IMG/VR virus record: IMGVR_UViG_3300037189_008019 | Coordinates: 1 to 30,602 of that record | DNA from: a virus | Strand: one strand, 5' to 3' | DNA: 30,602 nucleotides | Shown: positions 22,635 through 30,320 of the stretch, piece after piece | Position numbering within the stretch: the stretch's first letter is position 1 | Layout: the number at the start of each line of letters is the position of its first letter | Notes under the pieces: model-generated | Told to the model about the DNA's origin: nothing | The model's database searches: none | Seen by the model: only the letters and a program-made list of their open reading frames with translations | Made by a program: the position numbers and the translations under genes

Positions 22635-23870
22635 ATGGGAGTATTTGACCGCTTATTTGCCAAGCCTAAGTTAGTAGAGTTGCCAAAAGTGCAAACATTC
22701 GAGGCTGCAAGACGTGCGCCTAAGCCAGCGACCAAAGATGCGTTAAAGCGTACTACTCCGTTATTTAGCGATGATACACGCACGTTCCGCACAGCCTTAG
22801 AAGCGGCCCTATCTAAGACGAACCCGAACAGATTGCAATTGGTAGACATTTACGATAGATGCGAATTTGAGCTACACTTGCTTTTTGTCTTAGAGCAACG
22901 CTATAATTCAATTCTATCAAAGCCTTGGATGTTGGTAGATGCCGACGGCCAGCCAGACGAAGAGGCAAAGGAGCGTTTTAGCGGCGAATGGCTTACAGCG
23001 TTTATCCGTGCTGCATCTAAGGCAAGCGTAAGAGGTACGCAGTTGGTGCAAATTGCAAGCGATGAATATCCACTTACAAGCGATGGACTGCCAACCTACA
23101 TCGAGGATATAGACCAACGCTACTTTGTGCCAGAATTTAGCATTATCCGTGATAGCACGGCTGGCATAACAGGCACCAACTACTTTGATAAGCCCTATGT
23201 AGACTGGGTTATCCAAATAGGGGATAAAAAGCAATTGGGCCTAATGGTTGCAGGGGCGACTATTACTATCCTTAAAAAGATAGGGTTATCGGGGTGGGCA
23301 GAACGTACCAACATCATAAGCGGATTGCTACGTGTAGGCAAAACCGACATTGGCGATGATACACAAAAGGGTTACATGGAAGAAGCTCTGCAATTAGCGG
23401 GCAATCTTCTGTACATGGTTATTGGCAAACACGATGAGGTAGAGATCATAGACCCTTCACAAGGCAGCGGTCAAAGCCAGCACGACACGTTAATGCAATA
23501 CTATGATAGCGGCATTACCCGTCTATTCTTAGGGCAAACCTTAACATCTGACACGGGTGCAAACGGTAATAAGGCTTTAGGTGAAGTACACCAACAAACG
23601 CTTGATATGATAATCGGGGCTGAATGTGGCCGTATTAAGAATATCATCAACACGGAGCTATTACCCCGCCTAATAAATGCAGGTGCTACATGGTTGCAAG
23701 GCTACACGTTTAAGTATGATACCACCGAGCGTCTAAGCCTGCCGCAGTTGATGGAGTTTGTGCCTAAGCTCTTGCCACATGGTAGGGTGGATGCTGAATG
23801 GTTGCAAGCTAAGTTAGGCGTACCGTTTGAATATACCGATGCGGAGGTATCGGCGCTGCCGGGAAAGTAA
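22635..23870 (+). CDS. Portal protein (Mu gp29-like, DUF935)
   Basis: A 411-residue protein with DUF935 features: LVDIYDRCEFELHLLFVLEQRYNSILSKPW near the start, RYFVPEFSI..., WAERTNIISGLLRVGK and a typical C-terminal part (DSGITRLFLGQTLTSDTGANGNKALGEVHQQTL). It forms the dodecameric DNA gate of the capsid. It ends in GGGAAAG-TAA with the Mu F-like ORF open in the -1 frame directly behind, so a fusion of about 688 residues is likely made by frameshifting. Confidence 0.85.
   Translation: MGVFDRLFAKPKLVELPKVQTFEAARRAPKPATKDALKRTTPLFSDDTRTFRTALEAALSKTNPNRLQLVDIYDRCEFELHLLFVLEQRYNSILSKPWMLVDADGQPDEEAKERFSGEWLTAFIRAASKASVRGTQLVQIASDEYPLTSDGLPTYIEDIDQRYFVPEFSIIRDSTAGITGTNYFDKPYVDWVIQIGDKKQLGLMVAGATITILKKIGLSGWAERTNIISGLLRVGKTDIGDDTQKGYMEEALQLAGNLLYMVIGKHDEVEIIDPSQGSGQSQHDTLMQYYDSGITRLFLGQTLTSDTGANGNKALGEVHQQTLDMIIGAECGRIKNIINTELLPRLINAGATWLQGYTFKYDTTERLSLPQLMEFVPKLLPHGRVDAEWLQAKLGVPFEYTDAEVSALPGK
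23843..23870 (+). promoter_or_regulatory. Candidate programmed -1 ribosomal frameshift site
   Basis: GGAGGT (23843-23848), a 12-base spacer, the slippery heptamer G-GGA-AAG (23861-23867) in the correct zero-frame phase, and then TAA (23868-23870). The same heptamer serves in lambda G/GT, and an upstream Shine-Dalgarno-like element stimulates dnaX. After slippage the ribosome reads GTA-ATT-GCG-GCA-AGT into the MuF frame. A bulged hairpin at 23903-23924 lies further downstream. Confidence 0.75.
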
Positions 23871-24700
23871 TTGCGGCAAGTTTGTATGCCTATTATGGCA
23901 AAGTGCCTACAAAGTTTGTAGCACGTGAAAACGTATTTGATGAGGCGTACATAATCCAACTGGCAGAGTCTATTTATTCAGGGCTATACAGTGGCCGTGA
24001 CTTGCCAACGGATGTATACAATAGGGTTTTAGACTATCTAACTAATGGGATGTACACAGGGCTGCAAAAGGTGGCAACTTTAGACGAAGTAAGGCGGCGT
24101 GACCCGTTTATGATAACTAAGCTAAGGCAGAACCTGCAATACTTTAGTGCGGGAAAAACGTACCGCCAAGTTCGAGACGTTGCCAAGCTAATCAACACGC
24201 CTAAAGGTTTACGGAGCCGTTCTGACTTTTTAGATAAGGCATTGCCCTTACTAAATGATTACAACCGTAACTACTTAGGCATTGAATACGATGCAGTGGT
24301 AGGGCAATCGCAGTCTGCAAGTGCGTGGCTAAATTATGAGACCGATAAAGAGTTGCTACCATTTCTAAAATACGTCACGGCAGGCGATAGCAATGTGCGG
24401 CCCGAACACGCAGCCCTTAATGGCATTGTTAGGCGTGTAGACGATAAGTTTTGGGATAGGTATATGCCGTTGAACGGTTGGGGATGTAGGTGTGATGTCG
24501 TGCAATTAGATGAAGCCGAGGAAAGCGATATGACAGACTTTGCCGACCTATCTAATGAGCAACAACCGCCTATATTCCAGTTTAATGCAGGCAAGCGTAA
24601 GCAAGTATTTGGCAAAAGTCACCCTTACTTCTACGTTCCAAAAGAGGATAAAACGTGGGCGCAGGCAGGGTATGGATTATTCACACCTACAAATGAGTAA
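23871..24700 (+). CDS. Mu F-like minor head protein (probably made as portal fusion)
   Basis: The 272-residue region from TTG 23882 to the TAA at 24698 shows the Mu F signature: GIEYDAVVGQSQSASAWLNYE...DSNVRPEHAALNGIVRRVDDKFWDRYMPLNGWGCRCDVVQL, with conserved His, Cys and Trp. The protein sits inside the procapsid with the portal. No ATG occurs in this frame until about residue 57, and upstream the frame stays open through the portal stop to 23831. Translation therefore starts at TTG 23882 or, more likely, continues from the portal by -1 frameshift. The start given here follows the portal stop. Confidence 0.8.
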
Positions 24701-25169
24701 ACCAAACAAAGACATAATAGCCCTTGCCAACCGCCTTAAGCGTGGGCAATTATCCATTTTACGTGGCATGGGTGGCCTTGCAGTTACCCATTTTAAGGAT
24801 AGCTTTACAAAGCAAGGCTTTACGGATTCACGGCTGGTGAAGTGGAAAGAGGTAAGACGCAGGCAACGTACCGAAAGCGGCAAAAGATACCAGTACAAGG
24901 GCTTTAGAGGGGCAAAATACACGGCAGCGGACAGGACACGTGCTATATTGTTTAAGTCGGGCGCATTGCGTAGGTCTGTACACATTAGCCAAATAAACGG
25001 CAGAATGGTGGAGGTCTTATCCAATATGCCCTACTCAAGTACGCATCAATTTGGCCGTAAGAAAGGCAACATACCTGCCCGACCTTTTATGGGCAATTCA
25101 CGAAAACTAAACGTACACGTAGAAAGATTCGTACGTCAATCTTTCGATAAGTTAATCAGCAAGCGATGA
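24693..25169 (+). CDS. Mu G-like virion morphogenesis protein
   Basis: A 158-residue protein starting at the ATG at 24693, which overlaps the MuF stop by 8 bases; the upstream in-frame Met codons lie inside MuF. Pattern: VTHFKDSFTKQGF...VKWKEVRRRQ...RAILFKSGALRRSVHI...VEVLSNMPYSSTHQFGR...ARPFMGNS, typical of Phage_tail_S/gpG proteins that complete heads and set tail length. It overlaps the next gene by 4 bases. Confidence 0.8.
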   Translation: MSKPNKDIIALANRLKRGQLSILRGMGGLAVTHFKDSFTKQGFTDSRLVKWKEVRRRQRTESGKRYQYKGFRGAKYTAADRTRAILFKSGALRRSVHISQINGRMVEVLSNMPYSSTHQFGRKKGNIPARPFMGNSRKLNVHVERFVRQSFDKLISKR

Positions 25170-25681
25170 AAAACCTACACAACGCAATAGCCAACTATTT
25201 GATGGGCAAGGCTTCAATCAAAGAAGTTAAGGTCTACAATCGGCAACCCGAAAACCCGCAGTTTCACAAGCTGTTCAAAAGCCCGTGCGTGTTTTTGGAA
25301 ATGTCAGTTGCCGAAATACAGAGTGGCACACAGTACGGCCAACTTTGGACAGTTGATGTAGCGTTTCACGTGTGCGTAATGCGTAAGGATGGAGATAAGC
25401 CCGATTTCTATGATGTGCCGAGTTCAGTTATTGAGGTAATGTCGGGCGTGTCATTCGAGGAAACGGTTACGGTTAACAATACACCAGAAACAAGGGCAAT
25501 AACCCGTTACCCTTTGCGGCCTATTGATTGGAACGTAGACCATGACCATGATAACGTAATAGACAATGTTATCACGTTCCGTTGTAGCTACTACTTCAAT
25601 AACAATCCAGTGCAGAACGCTTTGACCGATTGGGTAACAGACCCAACCGCCACAATAGTGCAAACAATTACGTTTCCCTAG
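25166..25681 (+). CDS. Mu gp37-position (DUF1834-like) connector or tail terminator protein
   Basis: A 171-residue protein directly after the gpG-like gene. It has a short N-terminal helix (LHNAIANYLMGK) and then beta segments (VKVYNRQPENP, LWTVDVAFHVCVMRK, VITFRCSYYF), comparable to small alpha/beta tail terminators. The position corresponds to Mu gp37 (DUF1834). The motif evidence is modest. Its stop overlaps by three bases the stop of a convergent minus-strand gene. Confidence 0.5.
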   Translation: MKNLHNAIANYLMGKASIKEVKVYNRQPENPQFHKLFKSPCVFLEMSVAEIQSGTQYGQLWTVDVAFHVCVMRKDGDKPDFYDVPSSVIEVMSGVSFEETVTVNNTPETRAITRYPLRPIDWNVDHDHDNVIDNVITFRCSYYFNNNPVQNALTDWVTDPTATIVQTITFP

Positions 25682-25851
25682 CTGTTCTTTAGTCCCAGCT
25701 GCACGAGCCTACTAACGATTCGGCTTTGGGATTCATTACGTGCGTTGGCTAAGTAGATTATCTTTTCCCTAATTTCATTCGAGGGGTAAAAGGCCAGCTT
25801 ATTACGGCTTGTAATCTCCCTATCTGGTTGCTTTGGCTTTTGTGATTCCAT
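25678..25851 (-). CDS. Ribbon-helix-helix (Arc/CopG-like) regulator
   Basis: The only convincing minus-strand gene: 57 residues, starting at the ATG at 25851 (an upstream in-frame extension to 25926 would pass through the promoter region). The basic N-terminus (SQKPKQPDREITSRNK) is followed by the strand LAFYPS and two helices, NEIREKIIYLANARNE and SQSRIVSRLVQLGL, the Arc/CopG ribbon-helix-helix arrangement. Such proteins bind DNA as dimers of dimers. It is divergent from the head protease, with about 70 bases between, so it probably regulates itself and the downstream head genes. Confidence 0.7.
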   Translation of the reverse strand: MESQKPKQPDREITSRNKLAFYPSNEIREKIIYLANARNESQSRIVSRLVQLGLKNS

Positions 25852-25920
25852 CGCCCGTAAATATAAGAAAGTAGGCCATATTAAAAGCAATGCTGTTTTA
25901 ATAAAATAGTTTTGCTCCGT
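25852..25920. promoter_or_regulatory. Divergent promoter region of RHH and protease genes
   Basis: Plus strand: TAGTTTTG (25907-25914), 6 bases before the ATG at 25921, with no good -33 box. Minus strand: TATATTTA (complement of 25858-25865), 6 bases before the RHH ATG, with a possible TTG 22 bases further upstream. Both suggest leaderless transcripts, and the 69-base interval is the natural operator site for the RHH protein. Confidence 0.5.
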
Positions 25921-26952
25921 ATGCAAGAGTGCAAGCTATACGTTTACGGTGACATAGGGGAGGACTATAATCAGATTGATTGTAGTTGGTTGGCCCGTCA
26001 GGTTCACGAGGCCAAAGAATACGGGTGCGAATATTTCGAGATTCGAGTAAACAGCGCAGGCGGTGACTTAATGAACGCATACTCGCTTTATGCGGCTATA
26101 ATGGAAGCACGCTCCGAGGGCTGCATGGTAGAGACGTATAACGATGGCATTGCAGGATCCGCAGCATCGGCAATATTCCTAAGTGGCAGCGTTCGCAAGA
26201 TGGCCGAACACGCCACTATTATGATTCACCAAGCAACAGGTGGAACGAACAAAGAAGCCATTGAAAAAGTCAATGCGGGGCTTATGCAAGCCTACATGAC
26301 AACAACGGGTGCATCTGAAGAGACCGTGATGGGCTGGATGTCAAAAGATACTTGGTTTACAGCGCAAGAAGCTCTACAAATGGGCCTTGCAACGGAGATA
26401 TACAAGCCCGGTGAAGTTGAAATCGCCGAAAACTACATTGCACTTGGCACTCAATTCTATGCCAAGGCTAACAAAACGCCACTATTTGAGGCACAAACAA
26501 CCGAAGATATGACAGACAACGAAAAGGCTTTGCAAGCCGAAAAAGAGCAACTAGAGGCACTAAATGCCGAGTTGCAAGCTAAGGTTCAGGCTTTTGAAGA
26601 TGAAAAGGCCGAGGCTTTATCATCAATGGCCGAAGCCCTTGTCAACGAGGGTATCGAAGTAGGCTTTGTAGAGGCCGAAAAAAAGGAGGAAGAGCTAGTG
26701 ACTGCAAAAGCAAACACTGCCTTTTATGCTTCAATCCTAGAGCGCTTTAAGGCTGCATCTGCAAAGGCTAAACCTATGCCGATTCCTTCTTTGAACCCGA
26801 AGCCAAAAGAGGACAATACATCTTTTGAGGCAAAAACCTACAAAGAGCTTGACCGTAAGCACCCGAAGGTTTTAGCCGAAATTAAAGCAAACGACCCAGC
26901 CCGTTTCATTTCACTTTACAAAGCAGAATTTGGCGTAGAGCCAGTCATCTAA
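25921..26952 (+). CDS. ClpP-type (S14/S49-like) head maturation protease fused to scaffold
   Basis: A 343-residue protein from the ATG at 25921 (a TTG at 25912 lies within the -7 box). Residues 1-170 form a ClpP-like fold: LYVYGDIGED, EIRVNSAGGD, GIAGSAAS with probable catalytic Ser80, and ATIMIHQATGG with His103. Residues about 195-300 are a charged coiled coil (AEKEQLEALNAELQAKVQAFEDEKAE), ending in a Lys/Pro linker and a helical tail that is typical of scaffolding. It would shape and then cleave the procapsid. Confidence 0.85.
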   Translation: MQECKLYVYGDIGEDYNQIDCSWLARQVHEAKEYGCEYFEIRVNSAGGDLMNAYSLYAAIMEARSEGCMVETYNDGIAGSAASAIFLSGSVRKMAEHATIMIHQATGGTNKEAIEKVNAGLMQAYMTTTGASEETVMGWMSKDTWFTAQEALQMGLATEIYKPGEVEIAENYIALGTQFYAKANKTPLFEAQTTEDMTDNEKALQAEKEQLEALNAELQAKVQAFEDEKAEALSSMAEALVNEGIEVGFVEAEKKEEELVTAKANTAFYASILERFKAASAKAKPMPIPSLNPKPKEDNTSFEAKTYKELDRKHPKVLAEIKANDPARFISLYKAEFGVEPVI

Positions 26953-26953
26953 C

Positions 26954-27298
26954 ATGGAGCCAATCCTCAAATTTCCCTTCGGTGCTGCAAGCACTGCGAC
27001 CCTAACAGCTACGGGCGCACAAGCCATTACCATCGCCAATAACGTAACTGTTATTGACGGTGTAACCACACAAGGCACGGGTAACCGTACCCTAAACCTT
27101 ACTATTGACAGTGAGATTAAGGCAGGTGCGCAAATCCTATTGCTTACTAAAACTAACGGCACAGAGACAACCGTTGGTGGCACAGGCATAGCCAAATCGG
27201 CCTTGCTTACAGGCGTTGCAGGCAAGACGTTTGCACAAGTGCTAGTATACAACGGCACATCTTTTTACCAAGTTGCCGCTCCTTCACAGCAAGACTAA
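26954..27298 (+). CDS. Head decoration or cement protein
   Basis: A 114-residue Thr/Ala/Gly-rich all-beta protein (GAASTATLTATGAQAITI, NNVTVIDGVT.., RTLNLTIDSEIKAGAQILLL) between protease-scaffold and capsid. Size and position match lambda gpD or Mu-type decoration proteins. No specific motif was identified. It lies one base after the protease stop. Confidence 0.55.
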   Translation: MEPILKFPFGAASTATLTATGAQAITIANNVTVIDGVTTQGTGNRTLNLTIDSEIKAGAQILLLTKTNGTETTVGGTGIAKSALLTGVAGKTFAQVLVYNGTSFYQVAAPSQQD

Positions 27299-27324
27299 CC
27301 AACCAAAAACCACAATAACCAAAC

Positions 27325-28242
27325 ATGGCTCTTTTAACAGAAATTTGGGTAACGGACATCCAAGAAAAATTGACCGAAAATTTAGGCTACCTAAATATGT
27401 CGGTGGATGAATCCAGCTTTGCCACACCATTGGCAAGTGGCAAGTATGCCGTACACCGCCCGATGGCAGGCACTATGCCTAGCGTCGAGAAAAACCGCGC
27501 CGTACTTCCAGCACAAATCGAAAAGCGTACAGATACCGACGAGGTGTACTACGTGAACGATTACACGACTGCCCCAATGTTGGTATCGCAGTTGGAAACG
27601 TACCAAATCAGCTATGACAAGCGCCAGTCTATCTTGCGTGAGTCTCTTAACCGCATCAGCGAGCGTATGGCTTACGATGCTTTGGTTGAATGGGCAACTA
27701 CATCATCTTCTAAAATTGTACGTACATCGGGTGCTGCAACTGGTGCTTTGCCTCCATCTGGTACAGGTACACGTAAGAAAGCTGCTATCGCAGACGTTGC
27801 CAAATTGGCTACCATCTTCGACAAAGACAAAGTACCTGCCAATGGCCGTGTGCTTGCCTTGCCTCCTGATTTGTACGAGGACTTGGCTACACAGTCAGAC
27901 GTTCTATCTTCATTCGTATCTGGTAAGACTGTATACCCTGACGGGCAGCTTCCACGTGTATACGGCTTTGAGGTTATGAAAATTGTAGACTTGCCAGTTT
28001 ACACTACAGCCCTTGCCGTTCGCCCATTCGCTGAAGCAGGCGCAGCCGCAGACAACTTTGCAGGCTTAGCTTGGCATCGTGACTTCGTTGCAAAGGCAAT
28101 GTTAGCCCCTCAAATTTTCGAGTCTAGCAGACAGCCTGAATATTACGGTGACCTTGTAAGCATAATGGCTTACATGGGTGCTGCCAAAGTTCGCCCGACT
28201 ACTCAAGTTGGTGTAGGTGCTCTAGTTCAAGCCGCAGGTTAA
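27325..28242 (+). CDS. Major capsid protein
   Basis: A 305-residue protein after protease and decoration genes. It starts with a helical LLTEIWVTDIQEKL segment, followed by VDESSFATPLASGKYAVHRP and the E-loop-like region. It contains VLALPPDLYEDLATQ and the C-terminal AWHRDFVAKAMLAPQIFESSRQPEYYGDLVSIMAYMGAAKVRP, which resembles the conserved A-domain end of HK97-fold capsids. Codon use is more uniform than in neighbouring genes, as expected for a highly expressed gene. An A-rich leader precedes the ATG. Confidence 0.8.
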   Translation: MALLTEIWVTDIQEKLTENLGYLNMSVDESSFATPLASGKYAVHRPMAGTMPSVEKNRAVLPAQIEKRTDTDEVYYVNDYTTAPMLVSQLETYQISYDKRQSILRESLNRISERMAYDALVEWATTSSSKIVRTSGAATGALPPSGTGTRKKAAIADVAKLATIFDKDKVPANGRVLALPPDLYEDLATQSDVLSSFVSGKTVYPDGQLPRVYGFEVMKIVDLPVYTTALAVRPFAEAGAAADNFAGLAWHRDFVAKAMLAPQIFESSRQPEYYGDLVSIMAYMGAAKVRPTTQVGVGALVQAAG

Positions 28243-28253
28243 TCTACTAAGAT

Positions 28254-29393
28254 ATGCCAATTTCTATTACACTTCAAGACGGGGGGCTTAACCAAAAGCC
28301 TCCCGGTACTGACCATATCACGGGCATAATATCATACTCCGACGATGCGAGTGTGTTTGCCTATGCTGGTTATGGCAGTGTGGCCGAGGTGTTAGCGGGT
28401 GGCATTACGGCTTCGGCTGCTCCACACGCAAACCACATACTTACTAAGCAGTTTTTTCCAAAGGCTGCCGAGGTAAACGGTACGGCTCCACAAGTATATT
28501 TCTCTAGCCATGCCGTGCCAGCAGGTGCGCATGACTTCGCAGAAGTATTGTCGATGGTGCGTAACTCCAATGGTGACATCAAGCAAGTGGTTGTCTACAC
28601 CGAAAAAACCTTTGCAGATGCTCAAATAGGCGTATTGCAAGGTGTTTGTAACACGTTAGCAACTGAAGGCAAACCTATTGTGGCCGTTCTAGGTTATGCA
28701 GCCACAGAGGCACACGCAAGTGCTACCAATTTGGTTACATCGGGTACGTCTAAAAACGTAGCTGTAATAAATGCACGTGGCACTAATGCTTTAGCCTTGC
28801 CTCCTATTGGACAAACTGCCGCTTTGCTTGCGACATTTGACGTAGCTACATCCATCGCACAAGTTGGCGGTACAGGTGGCCTATTATCGGGCAACTTAGA
28901 CTTGCCAGATGATTTAGTTAATAAGCTAGGTGATGGCACGGGTGTAAAGGCAGTAAGCGAGGCAACTCTAACGACACTAGCTAACAAGGGCTATTTAGTT
29001 CCAGCGGCGGTTGTAGGCATTTCAGGCAACTATTACATGAAAGACATTACGGCAACGGCTGCAACATCTGATTACAACCGTATTCGCCGTAACCGTGTTA
29101 TCAATAAGGCAATTCGTCTTATTCGTGAAGCAGGCGCACGTCGCCAAAATTCTAAGTTGATTTTGGATAGCAATTCTAAGTTGCTAAAAGAAACTATCGG
29201 AGAATTGGAAGGCGTGTTTAGATCTGCTTTAGCCCCAATGGTTGAAGCGCAAGAGATTAGCGCATTTGGTATTCGCATACCAGCCGACCAGACGGTCACA
29301 GACAGCGAGATTGATATTACTATCAAATTGATTGAAGTATCAACTGCCGAGGAAATCAACATTGTACTTTCTTACGCATTAACCCTAAGCTAA
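28254..29393 (+). CDS. Contractile tail sheath protein (DUF2586-like)
   Basis: A 379-residue protein. The C-terminal part has the signature of sheath proteins: SDYNRIRRNRVINKAIRLIREAGARR, then LEGVFRSALAPMVEAQEISAFGIRIPADQTVTDSEI with a final beta strand (INIVLSYALTL). The N-terminal region (ISITLQDGGLNQ, GIISYSDDASVF) fits the DUF2586 type found in Bacteroidetes phages. It forms the contractile outer tube and identifies the particle as a myovirus. Confidence 0.8.
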   Translation: MPISITLQDGGLNQKPPGTDHITGIISYSDDASVFAYAGYGSVAEVLAGGITASAAPHANHILTKQFFPKAAEVNGTAPQVYFSSHAVPAGAHDFAEVLSMVRNSNGDIKQVVVYTEKTFADAQIGVLQGVCNTLATEGKPIVAVLGYAATEAHASATNLVTSGTSKNVAVINARGTNALALPPIGQTAALLATFDVATSIAQVGGTGGLLSGNLDLPDDLVNKLGDGTGVKAVSEATLTTLANKGYLVPAAVVGISGNYYMKDITATAATSDYNRIRRNRVINKAIRLIREAGARRQNSKLILDSNSKLLKETIGELEGVFRSALAPMVEAQEISAFGIRIPADQTVTDSEIDITIKLIEVSTAEEINIVLSYALTLS

Positions 29394-29394
29394 T

Positions 29395-29853
29395 ATGCCA
29401 GTAGCAGCAACCACAACCAAGCTAATTAACGGCAAAGGGGAGCAACTACAAAACGGTGCGTTGTACATCAACGGCGTACCGTACTATGACTTTACAGGTT
29501 TAACCTATTCACAAGGCAATAGGGAGCCAGTATTTGTCAAAGGTAGTAACGGTCAAGCCGTTGCACAGTATGATAACTTCATCGACATGACGTTCACTAT
29601 CACGGCTTACCCCGATATGGTGACTAAATTGCAAGAAGGAGCCAAAGCTGCAAGCGGTTACCCCGGCATATCAGGTTTAGGGCAATGCGAACTAAAGTTT
29701 GTTACCCTTAACGGGCCTTTGGGCCTAAAGACAGAGATATTGCAAGGTGCTTTCTTTAAGGACACCGATGCAAATTATCAGTCCACACCAGGAGAGACTG
29801 TATCTATTACAGGCATATTTGCAACCTACGTTAATAACGACAGCCGAGGCTAG
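29395..29853 (+). CDS. Tail tube protein
   Basis: A 152-residue protein directly after the sheath. It has an all-beta pattern: KLINGKGEQLQNGALYINGVPYYDFTGLTYSQGNREPVF, then FIDMTFTITAYPDMVTKLQEG and a C-terminal ETVSITGIFATYV strand. This resembles Hcp/gpFII-type tube proteins. The sheath-tube order is standard for contractile tails. Confidence 0.75.
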   Translation: MPVAATTTKLINGKGEQLQNGALYINGVPYYDFTGLTYSQGNREPVFVKGSNGQAVAQYDNFIDMTFTITAYPDMVTKLQEGAKAASGYPGISGLGQCELKFVTLNGPLGLKTEILQGAFFKDTDANYQSTPGETVSITGIFATYVNNDSRG

Positions 29854-29855
29854 TT

Positions 29856-30143
29856 ATGGCATACGTTTATAAAGTAACAGAAGAGGATGGCACCGAAAGG
29901 ACTATCACCTTTGCCAAAGCAAGTTGGGCGGTAACACAAGTCATTTGGCAACAGATGGCCGAGAATAACGTACCTGCAGCGATGGAGGCCGCTTTCACGA
30001 ACCTTTGTAATGAAGGTGACCGAAAGTATCTACACGAAAACGGAGCCGTTGTATGGCAGTTAGCAAGTTCAGGTAGCATCCTTGACAAAATCACGGGAGG
30101 GGTTACGGTGGATTTTATACAGCCCTCGAAAGAAACAAAATAA
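29856..30143 (+). CDS. Tail assembly chaperone (G-like)
   Basis: A 95-residue protein between tube and tape-measure genes, the standard place of the tail assembly chaperones. It is helical (FAKASWAVTQVIWQQMAENNVPAAMEAAFTNLC) and acidic. It ends in ACA-AAA-TAA. A second ORF in the -1 frame overlaps and runs on to the tape-measure start, as expected for a G/GT pair. Assignment from position. Confidence 0.65.
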   Translation: MAYVYKVTEEDGTERTITFAKASWAVTQVIWQQMAENNVPAAMEAAFTNLCNEGDRKYLHENGAVVWQLASSGSILDKITGGVTVDFIQPSKETK

Positions 30144-30319
30144 GCGGAAGTAAGCCGTTCCCTTACACAAAAGGAAGCGGTATATCTGGCATTTATTGGG
30201 CGGAGGATTTTTATAGGTTTCACTATAAGCAATCCCCGCCCGTTTCTTTAGAGGCACTAGCAAGAGGGCTTCAAAACCTTATGGACTTATTAGAGCGCAG
30301 AGCAAGCGCAAACAAATAA
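30087..30319 (+). CDS. Start-less -1 frame ORF, tail chaperone GT-like extension
   Basis: An ORF open from after a TGA at 30084-30086 to a TAA at 30317-30319, with no early start codon (the first ATG is at about 30280). It lies in the -1 frame relative to the chaperone gene and overlaps its end. The product after the overlap has an aromatic YWAEDFYRFHY motif and a helical end (LEALARGLQNLMDLLERRASANK). No ideal heptamer is visible; the best point is A-AAA-TAA at the chaperone stop (giving a protein of about 154 residues). Confidence 0.55.
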
Positions 30320-30320
30320 C

